Notes under the pieces: model-generated | Databases searched by the model: none | What the model saw: only the letters and a program-made list of their open reading frames with translations | Told to the model about the DNA's origin: nothing | Program-made: the position numbers and the translations under genes | DNA from: JAQVPN01 sp036170435 | Lineage (GTDB): Bacteria > Patescibacteriota > Gracilibacteria > BD1-5 > UBA6164 | Length of the DNA stretch: 25,894 nt | Direction: 5' to 3' | Assembly: GCA_036170435.1 (NCBI GenBank) | Contig: JAVHPF010000095.1 | Location: forward strand, 1-25,894 | In this document: piece after piece, positions 8,824 through 18,478 of the stretch | Layout: the number at the start of each line of letters is the position of its first letter | How positions within the stretch are numbered: position 1 is the first letter of the stretch

Positions 8824-9180
8824 ATGACCGAGTTAGCTATTTTTTTAAAAAATATTGGAATTGATTTAAAAGGTGAAGATCAACCTGAACTGAAAACAAT
8901 TTCATTAACAAAAATGGTAAAAAAAGTAGTTGATGGCAGAGTTTGTGATGTTGAGGAAGAATATGCTAAAGAATATCATATATATCCTTACAGAGCATTT
9001 GGAAGTGTATCATACACAACTTCAAAAGACCGGGCTCATGTCCAAAAACCATTGAGTGTTATAAATGGTAATTCAAAAGAAGGGGAGAAAATTGCAGGAT
9101 ACCTTAATAAAGTTTTTCTTGAGGCTGCAAACAAACAACCAATCCCATATTATAACAGCTTAAAATCAGGCAGCTATTAG
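8824..9180 (+). CDS. Hypothetical protein, 118 aa, without UGA codons
   Basis: Starts MTELAIFLKNIGIDLKG and ends in a TAG that lies within a terminator hairpin. An AGAGG ribosome-binding site lies just upstream, clearer than for most neighbours. It has no signal peptide and no membrane segment, is Lys/Glu-rich in the first half, and has one Cys in GRVCDVEEEY. I do not recognise the family. All eight glycines use GGN and none uses TGA, although TGA is the main glycine codon in adjoining genes. That suggests recent arrival from a standard-code source such as a phage or plasmid, or selection to stay readable in another host. Confidence 0.6.
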   Translation: MTELAIFLKNIGIDLKGEDQPELKTISLTKMVKKVVDGRVCDVEEEYAKEYHIYPYRAFGSVSYTTSKDRAHVQKPLSVINGNSKEGEKIAGYLNKVFLEAANKQPIPYYNSLKSGSY

Positions 9181-9195
9181 GCTGCTTTTTCTTTT
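9169..9195 (+). terminator. Terminator of the 118-aa gene
   Basis: GCAGC / GCTGC stem with a 6-nt loop containing the TAG stop, followed by a T-rich tract. Confidence 0.7.
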
Positions 9196-9260
9196 GTTTA
9201 AAATTAAATTTGATTTTTAGGCTTTTTTGTTTACTATTCACCAGCACTAATTAAATTTAT

Positions 9261-9336
9261 GGACTCTTAGCTCAGTTGGTAGAGCAAATCCCTCTTAAGG
9301 ATGAGGTCCCGGGTTCAAGCCCCGGAGGGTCCACCA
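9261..9336 (+). tRNA. tRNA-Lys (anticodon CTT)
   Basis: 76 nt with a full cloverleaf: acceptor GGACTCT/AGGGTCC (one T-G pair), D-arm GCTC/GAGC, anticodon loop CTCTTAA giving CTT, T-arm CCGGG TTCAAGC CCCGG, and an encoded ACCA end. Only the top anticodon-stem pair (A-G) is mismatched. It is much more GC-rich than its surroundings. It borders the variable RHS locus and could be a recombination or integration landmark. Confidence 0.93.
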
Positions 9337-9391
9337 AACTTGTATAACAGAATCGAACTTTTATTATCTAGAAATAGAAGTTATGATTAAA

Positions 9392-9437
9392 AGATAAAAA
9401 ACACTTTAAGGTTTAAACCTTAAAGTGTTTTTTATCT
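9392..9437. terminator. Bidirectional terminator, perfect 46-bp palindrome
   Basis: Two 23-bp arms without a spacer (starting AGATAAAAAACACTTTAAGG and its complement), with T runs on both sides. It ends the tRNA transcript on + and the RHS locus on -. Confidence 0.8.
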
Positions 9438-9443
9438 AAACTT

Positions 9444-9515
9444 AAAGAATAAGCTAGTACTTTATATCATTACAGAAATTTAGTTACTCTTTATCTGCTT
9501 GTGTAAGATTTTGTT
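9444..9515 (-). repeat. Third RHS fragment (scrap of an RHS C-terminal region)
   Basis: On the - strand this reads QEEQNLTQADKE, stop, LNFCN, matching the segment just before the RHS core in the main gene (near 12945-13000) and in the second copy (11446-11510). It shares with the second copy the in-frame TAA (9484-9486). Nothing of the core or of a toxin tip follows; only the terminator lies beyond. Confidence 0.75.
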
Positions 9516-9842
9516 CTTCTTGATATCATTTTTAAATAATAAAAAAATCTTTTTAATATTAAATATGATATATAATAAGAATGTAATTTTAAAAATTAAA
9601 AATCGGTAAAATATAAATAAATGCATATATGTTAAATTAAAAAAGTTTTCTACTTTTCCACAACTGTAAGTTAAACTTTTATGTGAATTACAAATATTAT
9701 TGTTTGATACACTACAATCAAAAGCTTCATAAGTATAGTCTATACATTTTCAATTTAAATAATCTTCAGTTATAGTAATTCATAAAATATTTATAAATAT
9801 TCATATAATTATAAATATAAACGGAATTATACTAGAAATCAA
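9480..9842 (-). CDS. Small membrane protein with a Cys-rich outer loop, probably frameshifted at its start
   Basis: 120 aa from a TTG codon. It has a hydrophobic helix (IIPFIFIIIGIFINIL), a loop with four or five cysteines (NGKCIDYTYEAFDCSVSNNNICNS... YSCGKVENF), then a second hydrophobic segment (FLIFKITFLLYIIF). The end reads out of frame into the RHS scrap. An ATG 33-35 bp upstream (MKKILNIF) would join this frame if a run of seven T/A were eight, so the natural start may be lost to a one-base deletion. I do not recognise it. Position after a toxin tip suggests a former immunity or accessory gene; this is weak. Confidence 0.4.
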
Positions 9843-9861
9843 AAAACCTCTAAAAAAATAT

Positions 9862-10110
9862 TTAAAATTTTTTTCATAATAATTTTTTATATAAGAAAAT
9901 AAATCAAGATATTATTAAATTTAAAATTATAAAATTATATAAAACCATATATACTAAACCTACTGAATTATATATTTTTGGATTATCTAAAGATAATATT
10001 GGATAATAAAATGCTTCTCATATAATCATTAAAATTATCAAAAATAAAAAATTATAAATAAAAATTTTTCAAATATTATTATATATTTTTTAAAAAATGT
10101 CTTTTTTCAT
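9862..10110 (-). pseudogene. Membrane protein gene interrupted by an early TAA
   Basis: Starts ATG with MKKDIF, then TAA at codon 7, then continues in the same frame (KIYNNIGKIFIYNFLFLIILMIIG... VGLVYMVLYNFIILNLIISGFIFLYKK) to a second TAA. The continuation has two or three hydrophobic helices and no good alternative start before the first helix. The stop arises in an A6/T6 run, so substitution, homopolymer error or true decay are all possible. It lies between the DUF4279-like gene and another membrane protein, in the graveyard end of the RHS locus. Confidence 0.45.
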
Positions 10111-10142
10111 ATTAATTTGCATTAGGAATAATGAATTTATAA

Positions 10143-10493
10143 TTATATTATTTCTAAATCTATATTATTTTCTCATAAAAATTTCAAAATATGACTATCA
10201 ATTGAAGTTCAATGTAAATTATTATCTAAATTCATTTCAATATATAGCTTAATTTCAATATTATTAATAACTTTTATTTTTTTAATTATATCATTTATAT
10301 TAATAATAAAAGTATTATCTTCATATTTATTCAAATCAATATTTATAATAAATCAATTATATCAATATTTTCATCATTTTTCATTAATCTGTTCTCATTT
10401 TATAATTACCTTATCAATATTAATTCAAAGTTCCTCAGTTAAAGTAACTGGATTAACAGAAAATGTTAAAATCTTTAAGTATATTTTTTTCAT
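10143..10493 (-). CDS. DUF4279-like protein, candidate immunity protein of the second RHS tip
   Basis: 116 aa starting MKKIYLKILTFSVNPVTLTEELGINIDKVIIKGEQ. The pattern (strand, 'T.EELGI..DK...KGE', then an aromatic/Gly turn, then late HGTSIDSHILKFLGENNIDLEI) matches the DUF4279 family as I know it. Members often sit beside polymorphic toxins and are thought to act as immunity proteins. Its ATG is one base after the end of the toxin reading frame (counted in the repaired frame), which fits a toxin-immunity pair. The toxin is damaged, so this gene may persist as protection against relatives carrying the same tip. Confidence 0.55.
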
Positions 10494-10494
10494 A

Positions 10495-11575
10495 TTAAAA
10501 ATTGTTAATATTTAAATCTATAAAGTTTGCTTCTGATTCTCATCTTCAAGTTTTCCTTTTAAAATATATATCTCATATTTTATTTTTAAATAAATCATAT
10601 TTAGAATCGGGTTTCAAATCATGAATATCGTATCATCAATTTTTTAATTTTTTAATTTCCCCATCTGAGAGCATTTTATCTTGCTTATAATTATAATTAC
10701 TTCAATTATTCCCTCAATTTCCACTACTATTCATCATATAATTTCATCACCAAGCCATTCAAGCTCAAAGTGCAGTTGCTCAACATGTTACTCAAGCAGT
10801 TACAGCTATTGGACTACATGATAACATTCAAGCTCAAGTTGGAGATAATGCTAGCGAGCATCATCCAGCGATACTTGATGTAGTTAAACATTCAGGTAAT
10901 GTACTTGCAGAAATAGCTAATCAAGTATTACGAATATTTTCCCCTGCATTATTTTTTAATTGATTCCAATCTATACTAGTAAGTAAATCAATTATATTTC
11001 AGATTGTATCTGTTATTGCTGGTTTTGAATTTAATCCCAAACTATCAGTAAAATTAATAGGATTTTCTCCAACATACCCATACAAGTTTACATCATCAAC
11101 TTGTCCAATTGGATCTCTACTAATAAATCTTCATAAATTAGCATCATAATATCTAGCTCTATAATAATACAATCCTGTTTCTCTATCGTACTCTCTTCAA
11201 GTGAAAAGTCTATCATTTCAAATATCTGTTCAAGTTAAAGTTGCATTTCAGAAAACATCATATTCATAACTAGAAACTAAAGTTCAAGAATTGTCTGTTA
11301 TCCCAACAATACTTCCCAAATGGTCTTTATGAAAATAGTAAGTATTTTCTACTGTCAGACTTCAACTAGAATTTAGATTATTACATCTTGTTATTATTGC
11401 TCACCAGTTATATTTATTAAAGTCTGTTTCGTAAGGTTTTACTTTAGTATTACAGAAATTTAGTTACTCTTTATCTGCTTGAGTTAAGTTTTGTTCTTCT
11501 TTATCTATGGCTAAAATATCATCAACTCAAAGTCAGTTTACATAATCTTTTTTAAAAGTATTATTTCAATTTTTT
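10495..11575 (-). pseudogene. Displaced second RHS C-terminal cassette: RHS core plus type-33-like toxin tip
   Basis: Homology to the main RHS gene starts abruptly at about 11570 (NNTFKKDYVNGLGVDD), with no start codon. It continues through an in-frame TAA (11464-11466) and the RHS-associated core (GREYDRETGLYYYRARYYDANLGRFISRDPIGQ... NLYGYVGENPINFTDSLGL) to about 11036. A new tip follows: a Gly/Cys/Ala-rich hydrophobic linker, then KMLSDGEIKKLKNGGYDIHDL... SKYDLFKNKIGDIY, which resembles polymorphic toxin type 33 domains. The frame stops early at 10518-10520. Adding one base in the T4 run at 10551-10554 restores KGKTGRGESEANFIDLNINNF, the expected end of that family. So it is a silent, doubly broken tip, probably an earlier C-terminus pushed downstream by recombination. 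Confidence 0.7.
11036..11569 (-). repeat. RHS core repeat, displaced copy
   Basis: About 534 bp homologous to 12530-13064 in the main RHS gene. The upstream edge is sharp at TTTCAA on the + strand (11569 and 13064). Downstream, similarity ends after DxxGLxS, exactly where toxin tips begin to diverge. A tract like this is a natural substrate for homologous exchange of tips. Confidence 0.75.
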
Positions 11576-11605
11576 TTTATTTAATATAAACTTTTAAGTA
11601 CTAAA

Positions 11606-11980
11606 TTAAATAATATTTATTATACATACTATCACAATTATCATTCAAAATACAGTTAATATCTTTTCATTTTTAGTTAAAATAATATTAACGTAATTTT
11701 TGTAAATATATACTATATCTTTAACTAAATAAAATAAAGAATAAATTAATAAAATTATTGTTATAATACTTAATATTATACCTCTATATGAAATTTCTTG
11801 AATATCGGATTTTAATATAGTATTTAAAATTCAATTTATAATAAAAATTAAAATAGTAAATATAAACGGAATATATGATAATTTTAAATATTTTTTAACT
11901 CCTACTATTACAAATAATATTCATAATAACAATATTATTAACTCTATTATGAACATAATATTAAGATCATTTGTGTACAT
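11606..11980 (-). CDS. Small multi-pass membrane protein, candidate immunity protein for the RHS tip
   Basis: 124 aa, mostly hydrophobic, with about four transmembrane segments (FIIELIILLLGILFVIVG, IPFIFTILIFIINGIL, GIILSIITIILLIYSLFYLV and VFGMIIVIVCIINII). It starts 24 bp after the RHS stop on the same strand. In polymorphic toxin loci the gene directly after the toxin tip is usually its immunity gene, and membrane-bound immunity proteins are known. No family is recognised. The assignment rests on position and size; it could be an unrelated membrane protein. Confidence 0.5.
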
Positions 11981-12004
11981 ACTAATTAAAATTAATTAAA
12001 TAAA

Positions 12005-15000
12005 TTAACGATATTTTCATATATCTCTATAGTTATCATAGTATACATTTTTCAAAGTTTTTAATAACATTTCGGAATCAATTTTTCATGTTTTTATATT
12101 TTTAGATAATTCATATCATGCCTCATAAAAAGGATAATCCTCTTTGCTTTTTGTTATAGGATTTTTTAAATTTGTTAAATTTATTACTCATGCTCAGAAT
12201 TTTACATAAGTTAAACTAAATCAAGATTTTCCAGCATTATATCAATATAATAAATTACCAAAATCCGTAAGCCAATAATTTGTATTATTTAATGTTAATG
12301 TTTTTCAACATAATCATGGATTAATACTAGAATCATTACATGAATCTGATATATATGTTGATAAACTTCTAATTTCCGAATTAAATTTTATATTTCACAA
12401 AGCTCATTCATTAGATATTGCGGCATATCAAAAGTTAACATCTAATAAATTATTTTTTTCAGATTCTAACATATTTGAATATATATTAAATTTACTGACT
12501 ATAATACCCAAAGCATCTTTTGATTTTAATCAAGTAGGATCTATCGCATTTATAGGATTATCATTTACATATTCATATATATTTATTCCTCATTCTTGTC
12601 CAATCGGATCTCTTGATATAAATTTTCCCAATTCACTATCATAATATCTTGCTCTATAGTAATAAAGATTTATTTCTTTATCATACTCTCTTCAAGTATA
12701 AAGTCTTGTATTTCCTATATCACTTCAACTCATTGTAAAGCTTCAATACGAGTTATATTCATAACTTGTAATTATATTTCAACTTCAATCACTTATTCAA
12801 ACAATACTTCATAAGTTATCCTTGTGATAGTAATAAGTATTTTCTATCACCACACTTCCACTTGAAGCTAAATTGTTACATCTTGTTATTATCGCTCACC
12901 AGTTATATTTATTAAAGTCTGTTTCGTAAGGTTTTACTTTTTCATTACAGAAAGCTAACTCTTCTTTTTCTGCTTGTGTTAGATTTTGTTCTTCTTGATT
13001 TACAGCAATCACATCATCAACTCAAAGTCAGTTTATATAATCTTTCTTAAAAGTATTATTTCAAACTTTTTTGTATTCAGAAAGTATATTCTTGTCAGAG
13101 TAAACATAACTAATTGTTTCTGTGCTTGTCTTCTTTTCATATCTTCTTCAAAGTACATCATAACTATATTCTGCTATAGTTCAAGTTGAATTTGTAACTT
13201 TTACTAGTCTATTTTTGTAATCGTAAGAAAAATTATATTTAGAATTTTGTTTTAAATTTCAGTTGTCATCATAAATCAAACTTCAACTTAGAGTTGTTCA
13301 AGATAAACTTGTATATTGATTTAAAATATTGCTTGTATAAGAATTATTGTTATTACTTGTCCTATTTCAAGCATTATCATAAGCAAAACTTTCTAGACTG
13401 GTTCCAGATAAGCTTTCGTTTACTTGAGTTAGTCTGTAAATATCATCATAACTAAAGTTTTTGAAACTATCACTTGTTATATTACTTACATCATCATAAG
13501 TATAGTTATATATTTTTATTCAGTTATTTAAACTACTTAATCTATTTAATCCATCAAAACTACTTAGTATATTTTTTCAGTTCCCAAGATTTATTTCATC
13601 ATTTAAGATTCAAGTATATGAATAATTTGCAACAGTATTTCCACTAAAACTAATTCCTAAAACTCTATTTGAAGTATCATAAGTATAGCTTGTACTTTTT
13701 CAGTTTGGATTTGTGATACTTAGTAAATTATTATTATCATCATAAGTATAGTTTACCAAACTTCCAGATTGATTTTCAGAAATTAATCTATTTAAACTAT
13801 CGTAAGAAAAGTTTAATTTATGATTATTCGAATCATTAGCTTGCACTAGTCTTCATAAATCATCATAAGTATATGTTTCAGAATTTACTCATAATACTCA
13901 AGTTCCGGTTTGGATATTTCTTGAAACTAGTCTGTTTATAGTATCATAAGTATTTGTTGTAATACTTCCATTTGGATCAGTTTGAGAAACTAGATTTCAA
14001 AGCTTGTCATAAGTATAATTTATTTCTTTATTATCAGCATATTTTGTGCTAACTAATTGATTTAAATTATTATATGTATAAGTTGTAGTATTTCAGTTTT
14101 GGTCTGTAATACTCGTATTATTTCATCTTTCATCGTATGTATAACTTGTTAGTATATTTCAATTACTTTTAACTTGAGTTTTTGATTTTACTTTTCAGTT
14201 ATAATCATAAGTATAGTTTGTAATATTTCATTTTTCATCTGTTGTACTTATGATTTGGTTTAGCTCATTGTATGTATATGATTTTGTTTTGTTTAAATTA
14301 TTAGTCTCACTTATAAGCCTATTATCTTTGTCATAAACATAATTTGTTGTTGTAGTCTTTCAATTAGTCTGGATAACTTGTTTTTGAGTCAGATTATTAT
14401 TTTTATCATACTCATTTAAAACCTTATTTCATAAACTATCAGTACTTGAAAGCAAATTATTAAACTCATCATAAGTATAATTTGTAAGATTTCATTTTGC
14501 ATCAGTTTTTGAAATAATATTTCAATTATTATCGTAATCTGTTGTCGTATTTACAGCTCAAGAACTATTTACAGGATCTTTGTAATTTATTTCTTTTACT
14601 ATTTTTCCAAGTCAGTTATATACAAATACTTTTTTTGATAATTTTATATCACTTGAACTATAGTTTTGTACTTGTGATATACTTCAATCTTTATAATAAT
14701 TATACAAAGTGTAGCTTCAATCTGCCTTAATTTCTTTTATAAGTCTATCATAAGAATCATAATTATAGTTTGTAGTATTTCATTTTGCATCGGTTTTTGA
14801 AACTATATTTAGGTTATTATCATAAGTATAGCTTGTTAGTAAATCTTTGCTAGAATCAGCTGAATCAACTATAATTCTTTCCTCTTTTAGTTTTGCAAAT
14901 TCATTGTATGAATACTTGATTTTTGCTCATGTTCAAGTCTGTTTTTCTGTGATATTTCAGTTATTATCATATTTTATATTTGTAGTAAGAGTTTTAGAAT

Positions 15001-16825
15001 TATCATAATCTTCTATACTTGAAACTAAATTATCTAAAATATCATAAGTATTACTAATTGTTTTTGTTCATCAAGCGAAATATTTAGTTTCACTTATTTT
15101 ATTATTGTTTTCATCATAAATATATCTTGAAACTATTCATTCACTTGTGATTCAAGTTCAAACTTGATTGAAATTGTTTATTTGATAATTAGTGCTATTT
15201 CATCTAGCATCTGTTGAACTTGTTAATATTCCATAATCATTATATGCAAAATTAGTAGTTCTAGAAAGACTTCAAGTTCAAGCAATAGTTTGATTTAGAA
15301 GTCATCCAGAATATACGAAATTCACAGTATTTCATCTAGCATCTGTTGAGCTTGTTAATTCTCAAACACTATTATATGAGAATGTTTTTGTTGTAGAATA
15401 AGTAACTCCAGTACTAGTTTCTAGTCAAGATGTAGTTTTCTCAGTTAAATTTCAAGCTGTATCATAAGTATTTGAAATAACTACTCAATTTACTAAATTT
15501 GTAGTTAATACTTGATTCTTATTATTATAAGTATAGCTTGTAACTAAATCACTTGTGGAATCAGCAGATGTAATATCTGCTTTTTCTCTTTTTTCTGTTA
15601 AGTTTCATTTAGAATCATAAGTATATTTTATTCCATTTCATGCAGCTTTCTTTTCTGTTTCTAAATATCCTAGAGAATTATATGTATAGTAATAATCTAT
15701 ATTTCCCGAATTTGTATAATGTTTTGTTTGAGTATTATTTCAATTTGCATCATAAAAATAATCTATCACATTTCAAACTTTATCTGTAACAGTATTTTTT
15801 GTAACACTAGTTCACGAAAGAGTATAATTATATCCAATAGTTCAAGTTCCATAAGTTTGACTTGCAACTCTATCATCTGTAGTATATGTATTTACTACAT
15901 AAGTTTGTCATTTAGAATCTATTAGTTTTGTTATATTATGATTTGAAGTATCATCTCAGCCTGTTGTATATTCGAAATTTATAGTTTTTACACTTCAAGT
16001 TCCATTATTTATTTTGATTTCTTTTAAATCATAAATACTTCAAGAATTTGTAGATCAATCAAAATAAGTTAATTCTACTTTTCTTCCATTAAAATCAGTA
16101 AGATTTGCGAGTCTGTTATGATCATAATAATTATAGTTTATATTTCTTCCAAGAGTATCTGTAACTTGACTTAGAAGTCATCCAGAATAACTAAAAAGTA
16201 AATTATCTTGATATTTATCTTCTAGTTTTAATAGTTTATTATCACTATTAAAATATTCTTTATCTCCAGAATCATAGTTTATTTGATATACTCATCAAGA
16301 AAGAACTAAATTAGCCTTTAATCATGGATTATAATCAAATCAATTAGAGTTATTTATAAATCTAAAAACTCAAAGTTTTCAGTTATAATACAAAACATTT
16401 CAATTAGTTTCTCCAGTTAAATATTTATTATAGTTATGATCCCAATTTATTCATACAGGTCAGTTGTAATAAGTCTGATTTTTATAATTTAGCTTAAATT
16501 CATATGGAAGTTTTTTCCCAGGAATACTCATCAAAGTATTTTCATAATCAAATTCTCAAGTTGCCAAATTTACAGGATCTCACTCAGCATTTACTTTAGT
16601 TTTATTAGTAGTAGATGTTGATTGTATTTTTTTATTTGCATAACACATCAAAGAATTACTATCCAAGAAATTATACTGCAATCCAGTATTTGTAATTAAA
16701 GGATTATATGTATATGTTGGTGTATTTGTTGAAGTATCATTATTTGTTGTTTGAGTTCAGTCAAGATAAATTTGTTGAATTTCTGAGTCTGATAATGCAC
16801 GATTATATAGTTTTAATCAACTCAT
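12005..16825 (-). CDS. Giant YD-repeat/RHS protein with an Ntox44-like C-terminal tip, 5'-truncated
   Basis: 1,606 aa from the first in-frame ATG, though the frame stays open with no start codon to 17047 and recognisable LamG-like sequence reaches about 16940. Order: end of a LamG/concanavalin-like domain (KMSGLKLYNRALSDSEIQQIY), an RHS N-terminal region (GDPVNLATGEFDYENTLMSIPGKKLPYEF), then some 40 or more YD repeats (YTYDxxNRL types) across about 16.4-13.1 kb. The RHS-associated core follows (GREYDKEINLYYYRARYYDSELGKFISRDPIGQ, about 12.6 kb), then a tip after DPTGLKS with DFGNLLYGYNAGKSGFSLTYVKFGAG and EDYPFYEAGYELSK, resembling polymorphic toxin type 44. YD repeats form a shell that encloses the toxin tip. 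With no signal peptide or N-terminal export module left, delivery is doubtful. TGA is read as Gly throughout. Confidence 0.8.
12530..13064 (-). repeat. RHS core repeat, copy within the main gene
   Basis: Partner of the tract at 11036-11569. It codes for NNTFKKDYINGLGVDD through the RHS core to DPTGLKS. The main copy reads KEEL where both other copies carry KE followed by TAA. Confidence 0.75.
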
Positions 16826-16940
16826 TTTTCAATCTAACCGATATTGACTATATACTTGTTGAGCTCAAAAACTCCATTGTGTATAATCTGAAGTAGAAGT
16901 AATATTTCAAGTAGTATCTAAAATTCAATCTAATATATCA

Positions 16941-17411
16941 AATAGTTCAAATCAAGTAGAAAATACTATTTCTACTAAAACTGAAAGAATAGAATGAATT
17001 AATATATCAAATGAAGAATTATCAGAAAAAATATGAGATTTATTTTATGATAGTTTATCATCTTTTATATCTTCTTTAGGAGAAAAAACAGATAATAAAG
17101 AAACATCTAAATTATTAGAAGAAGCAAGTAAAAATATAATGACTGCATTGAAGATTTGCTTACCTTATATAAGTAATGATTTTCCAGAAATGAAACATAC
17201 AACAGAAATTAAATGATTAGATATAGATAAAGAAGAGTTAGCGAAAAGAATTTCTAATTTAGTTGATTCAGAATTTAAAGTATTCTTAGAATTATTATCA
17301 GCTAAAATTTATAAAGATTGAGAAGCTGACAAATGAAGATGAAGAATAAAGTTGTCAAATGAATTATTTGCATGTGCTGAAAAATTAAAACAAGCATCAG
17401 AAATACAATAA
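16941..17411 (+). pseudogene. 5'-truncated gene of unknown function
   Basis: The frame is open from 16887 to the TAA at 17409-17411 with no ATG, GTG or TTG start before 17139, so the natural beginning is missing. The convincing part starts around 16940 (NISNSSNQVENTISTKTERIEGINISNEELSEKIGDL) and gives about 157 residues, acidic and helical, with LLEEASKNIMTALKICLPYISNDF and LANRI-like heptads (DKEELAKRISNLVDSEFKVFLELL). There is no signal peptide. I do not recognise it. It abuts, head to head, the equally truncated RHS gene. A strong terminator follows, so the 3' end is intact. Confidence 0.55.
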
Positions 17412-17448
17412 AAAATACCTTAAGTTCTAAACTTAAGGTATTTTTTAT
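17408..17448 (+). terminator. Terminator of the truncated + strand gene
   Basis: Two 19-bp complementary arms (core AATACCTTAAGTT) with a 3-nt loop, T-rich after the stem. It overlaps the stop codon. Confidence 0.8.
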
Positions 17449-17524
17449 CTTTTCTTTAAAATTTCTATTTTAATATAACTAGGTGTCATGTTTGACCAAA
17501 CTTGAATAACTAAAATAAAATCGT

Positions 17525-17568
17525 AAAAAAAGACCAGAAATCAAAATGATTATTCTGGTCTTTTTTTT
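17525..17568. terminator. Terminator for the TrmB-type regulator gene (also readable on +)
   Basis: AAAAAAAGACCAGA ... TCTGGTCTTTTTTT, about 14-bp stem with a 15-nt loop, flanked by A and T runs. The 17449-17524 gap before it shows no gene. Confidence 0.75.
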
Positions 17569-18301
17569 ACTTCTTCAAACTTTTAAATAATAACTTAAAA
17601 GCTTTTTCTTGAAACTTAGCAATTTGCTTATTTTCAATTATTATTGAAGCTTTTGTTTGAAAATCTATGTAGGCAACTTTGTTTGAATATATAGTCATAA
17701 ATACATCGTCTCTGAATTCATCATATTTTTCTGGAATAGTTACTAATTCCCTATCGAGTCTATTTTGTTTTGATTGAGCAGCTTTTTCTGACATTATAAC
17801 ATATCTTTCAAGTTCTTTTTTATCTCTGATTTCTCTGTAATTTTTTGGTAGTAGAGAATCTACTTTTTGAGTATCAATTTCTGAAGTAATTCTATAAAAA
17901 GTTTCTCCTTTTTTTAGACTATTAACAATATCAGAAAATACATATGTGATTCATTTATCTCAATTAAGATATGTTAGTTTAGGTTTTTTTTCTATATTTG
18001 AATACATTTCTGATAATTCTAAAATAGAATTTTTATTTCTATTTAATTGTTCTAAATATATTTCTTCTATCTTTGAGGGTTCAGCAGGAGAATAATATTT
18101 TCTTTTTCATTTTAAAGAAACTAACACAAAACCACTTTCAAGTAGATTTGGAAGTAGCCTATATATTTCTATTCTATGCAAATTTGTATTATTTGTTATA
18201 TCCGCAATTGAACTCTTTCAATTTTGTAAAAGTGATAAATAAATAAGTGAATCTTTCTCAGAAAATCCAATATTTTTTAATAAATTAATATATTTTTTCA
18301 T
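17567..18301 (-). CDS. TrmB-family HTH transcriptional regulator
   Basis: 244 aa. The N-terminal MKKYINLLKNIGFSEKDSLIYLSLLQNGKSSIADITNNTNLHRIEIYRLLPNLLESGFV is a classic TrmB/winged-helix start: GFSEKDSLIYLSLL, then a recognition helix in place of the usual 'R..vY..L..L'. A KGKRKYYSPAEPSKI hinge and an effector-like C-terminal domain (about 95-244) follow. TrmB proteins sense small molecules, often sugars, and repress or activate adjacent operons. It is divergent from the mazG-apt/prs operon across a 177-bp intergenic region, so control of nucleotide salvage is a reasonable guess. The ligand is unknown. Confidence 0.75.
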
Positions 18302-18478
18302 AAGTGTAACAAAAAGTTATATTTTTAATAATACTATCTTCTCTTTTAATATAGCTAATAAAATTTAATAATCAAACTTTGTTGTATATTTTAATTATAT
18401 TTTAAAGTTTTTTTCTTGATTTCCTTTATATTGCTTGTGTTCCAAGAGAACAAATTTACTTATTAATAAATATACGTT
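18302..18478. promoter_or_regulatory. Divergent promoter region between the TrmB regulator and the salvage operon
   Basis: 177 bp, very AT-rich. Contains an AAACTTT ... AAAGTTT inverted pair (about 18383-18411) that could bind the regulator. No clear -35/-10 pair could be assigned. Confidence 0.3.

Noticed and set aside
13100..16400. CRISPR-like or satellite repeat array suggested by recurring short words such as ATCATAAGTATA
   Set aside because: The repeats are degenerate, spaced at about 60-70 bp in a continuous reading frame, and encode YTYD motifs; they are protein repeats, not a CRISPR array.
13000..16900. Several + strand open frames of 60-70 codons opposite the RHS gene (near 12986, 14542, 15719 and 16708)
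   Set aside because: They are antisense shadows of the long - strand YD-repeat frame, rich in Ile/Asn/Ser/Phe with no domain logic, no ribosome-binding sites and no start context.
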